Shown: positions 5,295-13,700 of the stretch, one piece after another
How positions within the stretch are numbered: the first letter of the stretch is position 1
How the letters are laid out: each line of letters opens with the position of its first letter
Source: an uncultured bacterium
GTDB lineage: Bacteria; Actinomycetota; Coriobacteriia; Coriobacteriales; Atopobiaceae
Length of the DNA stretch: 13,794 nucleotides
Direction of reading: 5' to 3'
Assembly (NCBI GenBank): GCA_905214175.1
Contig: CAJMLD010000021.1
Coordinates: 1 to 13,794, forward strand
Program-made: the position numbers and the translations under genes
The notes under the pieces: model-generated
Databases searched by the model: none
Told to the model about the DNA's origin: nothing
Seen by the model: the letters and a program-made list of their open reading frames with translations, nothing else

Positions 5295-6899
5295 TTACGC
5301 GCACCCGCTGCACCCGGGGCATCCCCCGCGCGCCGTGGGCGTGGCGGCAAGGCCGCCTTCGGCCGTCTCGCGCAGCGTCGCGGGAAGTGCTGCCCCAACG
5401 GCTGCCATGGCATCGACCACCTCGTCGAACGGAATGGGACATCCCACCCCAGAGAGTGCCAGCTGCGCCGAGCTCATCGCGCACGCAACGCCCATTGCGT
5501 TTCTCGCCTGGCAGGGGAACTCCACCATGCCTCCCACGGGGTCGCATACCAGCCCCAGCGTGTTTGCAATCGCAAGCGAGGCAGCGTCTAGGCATTGCGC
5601 GGGAGTGCCGCCGAGAAGCTCCACCAGCGCGCTCGCCGCCATGGCGGAGGCCGTGCCCACCTCGGCTTGGCAGCCGCCCTCGGCGCCAGCGACCGTCGCG
5701 TTGGTCGAGATGAGCGCCCCCACGGCGGCCGCATTCCACAGCGCACGCCGAACGGCGGCGTCCTCGGCGCCCGTGGCCTCGGCGCAGGCGAGAAGCGCTC
5801 CGGGCACCACGCCGGCGCTTCCGGCCGTTGGAGCGGCAACGATGACGCCCATGGTTGCCGAGCGCTCGAGCGTCGCCATCGCAAACGCCGTGGCCCGTGT
5901 GAGTGTGGACCCCAGAAGCGCCCCGGCGAGCCCACCTTCGCCTGTGCCTCCGCCTGCCGCTACGCTCGCCGCCTGGCCGCCGAGCAGACCACCGAGAGAC
6001 GCCTTGGGTCGCGTGATTGCCTCGGTCGTCTCGCTTCGCATGACCTCCAGCACGCGGGCCATGGCGGCATCGGGCGAGAGGGAACCGCCAGCGTCGCCGG
6101 CCAGCTCCACCTCACGGGCGCGCATGAGCTCGCCAATCGAGAGCTGCCGCGCGCCGCAGGCAGCGAGCAGCTGTGACCCGCTTGCTAAGGAGAGGCCGGA
6201 CTCAACGGGCTCGGCCGCGCCAGCCGCGCCGGGGACGTTCACCTGCGAGGCAAACTCAACATGCTCGGTAGCGCCAAGTAGCTCGAGCAGGCGAGACCCA
6301 ACCGGCTCGTCCACCTCGAAGACCGTGTATGCCCTGCCGCCGCGCTCCTCGCGGAAGGTGCTCATCGTTGCAATGTTCACGTTGGCCGTTGAGAGCGTCC
6401 GCGTGAGCGCCGCAAGCACGCCGGGCAGGTCACGGTGCTCCACGAAGATGGTGGGCATGTCTCCTGCGATGTCAACGCGCACTCCGTTGATGCTGCTCAC
6501 GCGCACGCGCCCGCCGCCAAGCGACTCGCCGGTAACCGAAATCGACGCGCCGCCCTCACATGCCATGCGAATCTCTACGGTGTTGGGATGAAGGCTCTCG
6601 TTTCTGCCGCCCTCGGTGATGGTGAAGCCAAGGCCTGCATCGCGGGCAAGCTCGAACGAGCGCCTCACGCGGATGTCGTCCGGCGCGAGCCCCAGGATGC
6701 CCGCGACAAGCGCCCGATCGGTCCCGTGTCCCACATGCGTGCGCGAGAAGGAGTTGTACAGGACAAAGTCCACGTGGCTTATGGGCGCAGGCGCAAGCGA
6801 GCGCGCCACTAGCGCAATCCTCAGAGCGCCAGCGGTGTGCGAGGAGGACGGACCCACCATGATGGGGCCAAGCACCTCAAACGCTGACATCGTGACCAT
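5295..6899 (-). CDS. sdaA: L-serine ammonia-lyase, iron-sulfur dependent, single chain
   Basis: This 534-residue cytoplasmic enzyme converts L-serine to pyruvate and ammonia using an oxygen-sensitive iron-sulfur cluster. Domains in order are: a beta domain, about 1-145, with GPSSSHTAG at 16-24; an ACT domain, about 148-200 (MPTIFVEHRDLPGVL onward); and the alpha domain, about 250-520, with APTAGSAGVVPG at 356-367. The likely cluster cysteines are Cys410 (EGGCQAEVG), Cys452 (CDPVGGMVEF) and Cys463 (PCQARNA). The tail adds three more, Cys527, Cys530 and Cys533, as CPGCSGCA. I chose the ATG at 6899 because GAGAGGAG lies about seven bases upstream; the ATG at 6890 and the frame open to 6935 are poorer starts. 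In many organisms beta and alpha are separate genes; here they are fused with ACT between them. The ACT domain suggests binding of serine or another amino acid. I did not find a clear promoter upstream. Confidence 0.95.
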   Translation of the reverse strand: MVTMSAFEVLGPIMVGPSSSHTAGALRIALVARSLAPAPISHVDFVLYNSFSRTHVGHGTDRALVAGILGLAPDDIRVRRSFELARDAGLGFTITEGGRNESLHPNTVEIRMACEGGASISVTGESLGGGRVRVSSINGVRVDIAGDMPTIFVEHRDLPGVLAALTRTLSTANVNIATMSTFREERGGRAYTVFEVDEPVGSRLLELLGATEHVEFASQVNVPGAAGAAEPVESGLSLASGSQLLAACGARQLSIGELMRAREVELAGDAGGSLSPDAAMARVLEVMRSETTEAITRPKASLGGLLGGQAASVAAGGGTGEGGLAGALLGSTLTRATAFAMATLERSATMGVIVAAPTAGSAGVVPGALLACAEATGAEDAAVRRALWNAAAVGALISTNATVAGAEGGCQAEVGTASAMAASALVELLGGTPAQCLDAASLAIANTLGLVCDPVGGMVEFPCQARNAMGVACAMSSAQLALSGVGCPIPFDEVVDAMAAVGAALPATLRETAEGGLAATPTARGGCPGCSGCA

Positions 6900-6974
6900 T
6901 GCCGCTCCTCTCGCCTCGAGTGCCGTCTCGTCCACGCGCCGGAAGCACCGCCGGAAGCGCCCCCGACAAGAACA

Positions 6975-7007
6975 CGCGCCCGGGGCGAGCTCTCGCTCCC
7001 GGGCGCG
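6975..7007 (-). terminator. Terminator hairpin after gltX
   Basis: CGCGCCCGGG (6975-6984) pairs with 6998-7007, and GCGAG (6985-6989) pairs with CTCGC (6992-6996), leaving a two-base loop and one bulged T. This is a very stable 15-pair stem, seven bases beyond the gltX stop. On the minus strand it is followed by TGTTCTTGTC, a moderately U-rich tail. It should separate gltX from sdaA. Confidence 0.7.
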
Positions 7008-7013
7008 CTGGTC

Positions 7014-8507
7014 CTACTCTGCCGCAATGCCCTCCGCGCGCCTGAGTCGCGCGAGCGTACAGTCACGCCCGAGAAGCTCGAGCGACTCGCCAAGCGGCGG
7101 CGACACCTGGTTGCCACACGCCGCCACGCGCACGGCGCCGAAGAACTTGCGCTTGGATGCGCCGAGCTTCTCCGGCAGCGCCTCCAGGGCGGCATTGATG
7201 GCGTCGGTGTGCCAGGCGTCCTCTCCAAGTGCCTCGAGCGCCTTGGTTGCGGCCGTCACAAAGCCGCGTGCGCCGGTCTTGGCCAGGTTCTTCTCGACGG
7301 ACTTCTCGTCCAGTTCCACCTCGTTACCCTCATAGAGGAAGCGCGCCTTGCCAACCACGTCCGGTGCCACCACGGTACGGGGCTTGAGGATGGAGGAGAG
7401 CAGGTCGTACCAGGCGTCCTCGTGCATGAGGGCACCCTCGGCCGCCTCCAGCCCCGCGGAGCGAAGCTCGGGCACAAGCACGCGCTCGGAGAACTCGCGG
7501 TCGCTCATGGCCAGGTAGTATGCCTGGTTGATGGCGTCGAGCTTCTTGGGGTCAAAGGTCGAGGGGTTCTTCGACACGTGGTCGAGCGAGAACTCGCGTG
7601 CCAGCACGTCGCGCGGCACGATGGTGGTCTCGCCGTCAAGAGACCAGCCGAGAAGCGCCAGGTAGTTCACGAAGGCGTCGGAGAGGTACCCGGCGTCGCG
7701 GTACTCCTCGACCGAGGTTGCGCCGTGACGCTTCGAGAGCTTCTTGCCATCCGGCCCCAGAATCATCGAGATGTGCGCGAAGGTGGGCACGGGAGCACCC
7801 AGCGCCTCGTAGACCATGATCTGGCGCGGGGTGTTTGAGAGGTGGTCGTCGCCGCGGATCACGTGCGTGATGCCCATCATGGCGTCGTCCACCACGGTGG
7901 CGAAGTTGTAGGTGGGGGTGCCGTCGGAGCGGAAGATGATGAAGTCGTCCAGCTCGCGGGCGTTGAAGGTCACGTCTCCGTGGACCGCGTCGTGGACCAC
8001 CACGTCGCCGCGGTCGAGGGGGACCTTGATGCGCAGAGTGTAGGGCTCGCCCGCGTCGATGCGGCGCTTAGCCTCGGCGGGGTCAATGTCGCGGCAGGTG
8101 CGTTGATAGCCCTGGAAGGGGTCGTGGCGCGCCTCGGCGGCCGCCTTGTCGGCCGCGAGCTTCTCGGGCGTGCAGAAGCACGGGTACGCCTTGCCCTCGT
8201 CCCACAGGCGCTGTGCTGCGTCGCGGTAGAGCTGCATGCGGTCGGTCTGGCGGTAGGGGCCGTAGTCGCCGCCCACCTCGGGGCCCTCGTCCCAGTCGAG
8301 TCCCAGCCAGCGCATGGCGCGCAGGATGATCTGAGTGTTCTCCTCGGTCGAGCGGGTTGGGTCAGTGTCATCGATGCGCAGGATGAAGGTGCCGTGGTTC
8401 GCGCGGGCAAATGCCCAGTTGTAGATTGCGGTGCGAGCGCCGCCCACATGGAGCTTGCCGGTGGGGGAGGGCGCAAAGCGCACGCGCACGTGTCTGTCGT
8501 CTGCCAA
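7014..8507 (-). CDS. gltX: Glutamyl-tRNA synthetase
   Basis: This is a 497-residue class I aminoacyl-tRNA synthetase that charges tRNA-Glu with glutamate in the cytoplasm. The HIGH-like signature is in FAPSPTGKLHVGG (11-23) and the KMSKS-like loop is KKLSKR at 255-260. Cys110, Cys112 and Cys138 lie in the region that binds zinc in some members. IRGDDHLSNTPRQ (218-230) is also typical. I chose the TTG at 8507: GAGAGG sits seven bases before it, and the protein then begins close to the family's usual N-terminus. An in-frame ATG at 8543 has no ribosome site and lies only a few bases after the likely transcription start. No separate glutaminyl-tRNA synthetase is seen here, so it might also mischarge tRNA-Gln, as in bacteria using GatCAB; the window cannot settle this. 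Confidence 0.95.
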   Translation of the reverse strand: MADDRHVRVRFAPSPTGKLHVGGARTAIYNWAFARANHGTFILRIDDTDPTRSTEENTQIILRAMRWLGLDWDEGPEVGGDYGPYRQTDRMQLYRDAAQRLWDEGKAYPCFCTPEKLAADKAAAEARHDPFQGYQRTCRDIDPAEAKRRIDAGEPYTLRIKVPLDRGDVVVHDAVHGDVTFNARELDDFIIFRSDGTPTYNFATVVDDAMMGITHVIRGDDHLSNTPRQIMVYEALGAPVPTFAHISMILGPDGKKLSKRHGATSVEEYRDAGYLSDAFVNYLALLGWSLDGETTIVPRDVLAREFSLDHVSKNPSTFDPKKLDAINQAYYLAMSDREFSERVLVPELRSAGLEAAEGALMHEDAWYDLLSSILKPRTVVAPDVVGKARFLYEGNEVELDEKSVEKNLAKTGARGFVTAATKALEALGEDAWHTDAINAALEALPEKLGASKRKFFGAVRVAACGNQVSPPLGESLELLGRDCTLARLRRAEGIAAE

Positions 8508-8553
8508 GGTGGTGCCTCTCACTAGTCTCTTGCTAACGTGCATTCAGCGTTCA

Positions 8554-8559
8554 AGTATA
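8554..8559 (-). promoter_or_regulatory. Candidate -10 element of gltX
   Basis: On the minus strand the bases read TATACT, five of six matches to the -10 consensus. Transcription would start near 8547, giving about 40 bases of leader before the TTG start but only about four before the alternative ATG. No convincing -35 is seen; the upstream position is taken by the terminator stem at 8560-8587. Confidence 0.35.
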
Positions 8560-8587
8560 GACGCAGCCGACCACGACGGGCTGCGTC
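8560..8587 (-). terminator. Terminator hairpin of the pip operon
   Basis: GACGCAGCC (8560-8568) pairs perfectly with GGCTGCGTC (8579-8587), nine pairs with a ten-base loop. It begins 24 bases after the stop of the downstream pip gene. On the minus strand it is followed by TATACTTG, which is only partly U-rich and doubles as the gltX -10 element. Confidence 0.55.
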
Positions 8588-8611
8588 GCCGTCCCTGCCG
8601 CGCCAGGTTGC

Positions 8612-10792
8612 CTACATGAGCTTCGTTGACTCGAGCTTCTCGAAAATCCAGTTGTTGAGACGTACCACCGGCTTGCGCAGCAGCAGGCCAAGGATGAGCG
8701 AGAGCACCACGTAGATGCCAAGAATCGACATCTCTGTTACCCAGGTGAAGCCATAGAACCCGCCAATGCACTCGTGCAGGGCGGCAATTCCGTGCACAAA
8801 GGGGAGCGTGGGGTAGAAGGTCTGGAACGCCTTGGGGAGCATCTCCACCGGGAAGGTGCCGCCGGAGCCCGCCACCTGGATGACCAGCAAAAACACGCAG
8901 ATGGCCTTGCCCACGTCGCCAAACGAGACCGTGAACGCGTACATGATGTTCACGAACACCACCGACATGAGGCAGCACGTAAGCACGAACACCACCATGT
9001 TGGCGCACTGCACGCCCAGGTAAAAGAGGTCGCCAAACGAGACGAGCAGGGCCTGGAGAATGCCCAGCAGGTCAAAGAGGAGAAGCCTCCCCAGGTAGGC
9101 GTGACGCGGACGGGCGTTGGCCTCGGCCAGCTCGGCGTCTGAGACCTGTGCCTTGAGCATGGCGACAAGGACGACAGCGCCCACCCACAGCGAGAGCGTG
9201 GTGTAGAAGCCCGCCATGGACGAGCCGGTGTTGGCAATGGGGTAGACGGCAACGCGGTCGAGGCCCACAGGCTGTGAGAGGAACGTCGCGAGGTCGCTGG
9301 GGTTTGCCGAGAGAATCTGGCGCACCTGCTGCGCGTCGCCGGACTCGAGCGCGGCGGTGAGTCGCGCGGAGAGGTCGTCAAGGTCGTCCGCCATGCCGTT
9401 GACCTGATCGGCGGAGGAGTCGAGCAGGTTCTTCATGTCTGCGAGGTTGCCCGAGGTGAGAGAGGCAGCCTCGCTCACGTCGCTCACGGTGTCCTCGAGC
9501 TTGATGGAGACCGTGTTGGCCGCCGTCGAGGCTGAGTCAATGGAGCCCGCAAGGTCCGAGAGCTGCGAGCGCAGGTCGGAGTCGAAGCTGCCCCGCGCGT
9601 CCTCGATCTGCTGGGCGTCCTGCTCGATGAGGGCCTTCACGTCCTCGTGGTCCTGCTTGGCGTCGGCAACGCCGTTCTCGAGGTTCGATGCCGAGGTGCG
9701 CAGCCGCTCTGCCATTGCGCGCTGCGTGGAGATGACGCCCTCCACGCGCGATATCGTGGGGTCGAGAAGCGACTTCGAGTCCCCGGGGAGAAGCTCTCTG
9801 AGCGACGTGAGACTGTCGTCGAGCTCCTGGTAGGCATCGGCGTGTGCGTCGATGCGCGTGGCTATGTCGCGGAGCTTGGCGGCACCGTCGGAAGCGTCGG
9901 TCTGCGCGGTGTCAAAGGCGGTGTCCACTGCGTCAGAGACGGAGTCGAAGCTCTCCTTGCTGGTCGAGAGGGCCTCGTCAATGGCGGCGGACGCCGTGTC
10001 AACGGAGTCGCCCACCTTGCGCACGCCCTGCGCGGACTCTGCCAGCGCATTCCGCACGTCCTGGGTTGACGAGTCGGTCCCCGAGAGCAGGGTGGAGGAG
10101 GAATCGATGATGGAGCCCGCCGAGGAGAGCAGGCTCGAGTAGACGCCCATGTGTGCCGAGACGGTGCGCAGGTCACCCGAGGCCTGCGAGATGGCATCGC
10201 TCAGGTTCTTGCTGATGTCCATGAGCTGGTCATCGCTTACGTAGCCGGAAATCTCCGAGAGGGCGCCTGCGCCAATCTCGCCAAGGCTCTGGGCAAAGTC
10301 GGTCTGGATGCTGTTCTTCACGGAGGTCGCGGCCTTGTCGGTCACGATGGGGGCGATGGCGTTTTCCTTCTGGTTGCTGTAATAGACGATGGTCGCCTGC
10401 TGGATGTCGTCCGAGAAGACCGTGAGCATGTCCTTCGTGAAGTCCTCGGGAATCACGATTGCCGCGTAGTACGTGCCGCTGCGAACGCCCTCGATGGCGT
10501 CGTCCTCGGAGGTGACCACATAGCCAATGGTCGTCTTCTGCGAGAGGTCCGTTGCCACGCGCTCGCCGAGGTTGATCTTTACGGGGATGGCGTCGCTCTG
10601 GAAGCCCTCGTCGCTGTTGGCGACGGCCACCTTGAGGTTTCCGGTGTTGCCATAGGGGTCCCAGCTGCCTGCGATGTTGAACCACGCGTAGAGCGACGGA
10701 ATGACCACGAGGCCAACGCACACGATGAGCGAGATGATGTTCTTGGTTGCGTGCCTCACGTCGAGACAGAAGATGCGCCAGATCTTTCTCAT
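8612..10792 (-). CDS. YhgE/Pip-family membrane protein (726 aa)
   Basis: The protein has the family layout. A short basic cytoplasmic start is followed by a membrane helix near residues 20-37, ending in VIPSLYAWFNI. A large outside domain runs to about 525, rich in Ser, Asp and Ala heptads typical of coiled coil. Five more helices follow at about 529-547, 568-593, 599-622, 626-643 and 688-705, resembling ABC-2 transporter permeases. The motif YPIANTGSSMAGFYT starts the C-terminal part. Known relatives are the lactococcal phage infection protein Pip and the EsaA/YueB proteins of type VII secretion; none explains its role here. The start codon overlaps the upstream gene's stop (ATGA), with GGGAGG just before it, so the two are translationally coupled and probably form one complex. 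It is the last gene of the operon, followed by a hairpin. Confidence 0.88.
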   Translation of the reverse strand: MRKIWRIFCLDVRHATKNIISLIVCVGLVVIPSLYAWFNIAGSWDPYGNTGNLKVAVANSDEGFQSDAIPVKINLGERVATDLSQKTTIGYVVTSEDDAIEGVRSGTYYAAIVIPEDFTKDMLTVFSDDIQQATIVYYSNQKENAIAPIVTDKAATSVKNSIQTDFAQSLGEIGAGALSEISGYVSDDQLMDISKNLSDAISQASGDLRTVSAHMGVYSSLLSSAGSIIDSSSTLLSGTDSSTQDVRNALAESAQGVRKVGDSVDTASAAIDEALSTSKESFDSVSDAVDTAFDTAQTDASDGAAKLRDIATRIDAHADAYQELDDSLTSLRELLPGDSKSLLDPTISRVEGVISTQRAMAERLRTSASNLENGVADAKQDHEDVKALIEQDAQQIEDARGSFDSDLRSQLSDLAGSIDSASTAANTVSIKLEDTVSDVSEAASLTSGNLADMKNLLDSSADQVNGMADDLDDLSARLTAALESGDAQQVRQILSANPSDLATFLSQPVGLDRVAVYPIANTGSSMAGFYTTLSLWVGAVVLVAMLKAQVSDAELAEANARPRHAYLGRLLLFDLLGILQALLVSFGDLFYLGVQCANMVVFVLTCCLMSVVFVNIMYAFTVSFGDVGKAICVFLLVIQVAGSGGTFPVEMLPKAFQTFYPTLPFVHGIAALHECIGGFYGFTWVTEMSILGIYVVLSLILGLLLRKPVVRLNNWIFEKLESTKLM

Positions 10793-13700
10793 GCGCGGCC
10801 TCCCTTCTTGCCGTGCTTGCGTTTGCGGTCCTTGTCGTCGTGCTTTTTGTCGTCGCGCTTACGCTTCTTGTCGGGGTCCTTCTTCTTGTCCTTCTTGCGT
10901 TTCTTGTCCTTCTCGGCTTTGCGCTTGCCGTGCTTTGCGTGGGCGCCATCGTCCTTCTCGCCTTTTTCTGCCTTGGGCTTTGCGGCCTTCGAGACAGTGA
11001 GGGAAGGATTCATGACGTGCGTTACGGGTTCTGCGTCCTCGGCCACGGGTGGAGCTACAACGCCGCCACGCGTGATGGTGGGCACCTCGACCTCGGGCTC
11101 GGGGTCGTGTCCACCGAGGGGCGAACTCTCGAAGAGCCTCCGAAGCACGATTGTTGACTGGGATCCGGCCAGGTCGCTCGTAGTTCCCTCGGGGCCGGGC
11201 GTTTCGGGCGCGTTTGCCTTGACGTGCTTGCCCTGCGTCTCTGCCACCACGTCGCTCACGCGCCTGCGCAGCCGCTCGATGGGGGAGGAGAAGTACTCGC
11301 GGTCGAGCTGGTCGCCAAGGAGCTGGTACATCTCGTCCTTGGAGAGGTCCACCATGGCGGTCTTGCGGTTGAGCGACTCGTGGAAGTACTCGATGATGAT
11401 GAGCGCCGTGCACAGGAGCACCAGGCAGACGATCCACACGATGAACCACGGCAGCTTGTTGCTCACGGAGAACATGACCACCGAGAGACCCAAGGGCAGT
11501 GCCAGGAGCAGCACGAACCCCACGCGGATGAGGTGCGGGTATGCCGCGTTGAACCTAGCTGCCCGCTGCACGATCTGCGCGCGGTACTCGTCGTTGTGCA
11601 TGAGCGCCTTGATGAGTGAGGAGAGCCGGTAGTGCTCGACCTCGATGCCGTCGCGCTCGCAGATCATGAGGTCGGTCTCGGCAAGCTTCTTGTCGAAGAG
11701 CGAGTTGATGTTGAGGAGGTGTCGGCGCCAGCCAACGCCAATGAGCAGGGCCGGAATCACAAAGAGCAGCAGCGTGAAGAGGTTCTGCCCGTAATAGTTG
11801 CCGTAGTAGCCGGCAATGGCCTCGCGCATGGCGCGAATGCCGTAGGTGAAGGGCAGCCAGGGGTTCAGCGCACGGAAGAAGTCGGGCATCATCTCAATGG
11901 GGTAGGTGCCCGAGGACCCGGGGATCTGCAGGATCACGAAAAGGACGCAGAGCGCCTTGCCAATGTGCTTGAACGCCACGGCAAAGGCAAAGATCACGTT
12001 CACGTAGACGAAGGACTCGATCACGCCTGCGAGGATGAACGCCTTGGGGTCAAGGCACTGGATGCCAATCACGAGGTCACCCACCGTGCAGATGACGCCC
12101 TGGAGGACGCCAAGGAGCAGGAAGAGCAGCAGGCGGCCAAAGTAGCCCTGCCAGGGGGCAAAGCCTCCCTCGATGCCCTCCTTGTCCACCTCGGCCTTAT
12201 AGATGGCGATGAGGACAAAGCCGCCCACCCACAGAGCCAGGTTGGTGTAGAAGGGCGTCACGCCCGAGCCATAGTTGGCAACCGGGAAGACGGCCTCCTC
12301 GTCTAGCGCGACGGGGGAGGACATGAACGACGCGATGCCGTTGGCGTCGAGGTTGAGGAGCTCGTTCACGCGGTCCATGGCGCTCGAGCTCTGGATTGCC
12401 GAGAGGTCCGTGGCAACGTCGTCGAGAGAGGAGGACATGTCGTTCAAAGACTCGGTTGTGACCGAGAGGGCCGTCGAGGTCTGCTCGAGGGTGTCGTCGA
12501 GCTGCTCGAGCACGGCTTTTGTCTGCGCGATGGTGGGGGAGAGCCCGCCGAGGGACCCCGAGAGGCTCTGCGCGGCGCCGGAGAAGTTGTCGAGTGCGCC
12601 GTAGAGCTCGGGAAGCGTGTCCTGGTTGAACGAGGAGTTCACGCCCGAGAGCGACGTGGTTCCGGTCTGGATGGCGTCGTTCACGGACGACGAGAGCCCT
12701 GCCACGGCGTCGTTGGTGGCGCCGATGTCGCTCGTAGCACGTGAGAGGTCGTCGACGGTCGCCTGCTCCTTGTCCACCTGCGCGCTAATCCGTGCCACGG
12801 AGGCGTCGAAGGCGGGGCGCACGCGCTCGGGAAGGGTTGCCGAGAGGCTCTGGAGATCCCGCACCAGCTGGCGGTTCTGGTCCACGAGCGACTGTGCGGT
12901 TGCAAGTGCGCCCTCGGCCGTGCCCTGGGCCTGGCCAATCTTGCCGGAGATGCGGCCTATCGCCTGGTTGGTGGTTCCCGAGATGGACGAGAGGCGCGTG
13001 GAGCCATCGCTCACCGCACCGGCTACCGAGGTTGCCAGCGACGTTGCGTCGTCGCGCGAGGTGAAGAGAATCCCGGTCGCGTCCGCAAGGCTTCCGCTCG
13101 CCCTCGAGGAGATGCGGTCGAGCTCGTCGAGGGTTGTCTCGGCGTCCTCGATGGTCTGGCGGGCGGCTGCAACGGTACCCTGGGCATCCGACATGCTCGT
13201 GGAGAGCCCGTCCACGGTTCCCTTTACGCCGCGCACGCGGCCCACGATGCTGGTGGTGGCGCTGTCGGCGTCGCCCTTCGCGCTCACGATGAGACCCTGG
13301 AGCTTGCCCACCACCACGTTTGAGACGGTTGAGACGAAAGTCTCGTTGATCTGGGTCTCGACGGTTGAGGCGCCCGTGTCGGTGACCTTGGGCGCGATGG
13401 GGTTGACCTTCTCGTTCACGTAGTAGGTGAGATCGGGAGAGACGAGGTCGCCCGTGAGGACCGAGGTGAGGTCGCGGGTGAAGTCGGCGGGAATCACGAT
13501 AGCGGCGTACGAGCGGCCCGAACGGACCTCCTCGAGCGCGGTGTCCTCGTCGAGAAAGACCCACTTGAGCTGGGTGTTCTTTCCCAACTCCTCCACAACC
13601 ATGTCTCCGGCGTTGATGAAGCCGAGGTCGCCCCCGGCGTCTGCGCCCTCGTCGAGGTTCACCACGGCGACTCGGACGTCCTGCGTGTTCTCGTAAGGGT

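Noticed and set aside
5335..6591. Plus-strand 418-residue open frame opposite sdaA
   Set aside because: Its Ala/Ser/Pro-rich composition is that of a shadow frame; the minus strand carries all the serine dehydratase motifs.
10151..11632. Plus-strand 493-residue open frame across the junction of the two pip genes
   Set aside because: It is antisense to both membrane proteins. Its Leu/Phe/Ser-rich stretch is simply the complement of the Lys-rich tail.
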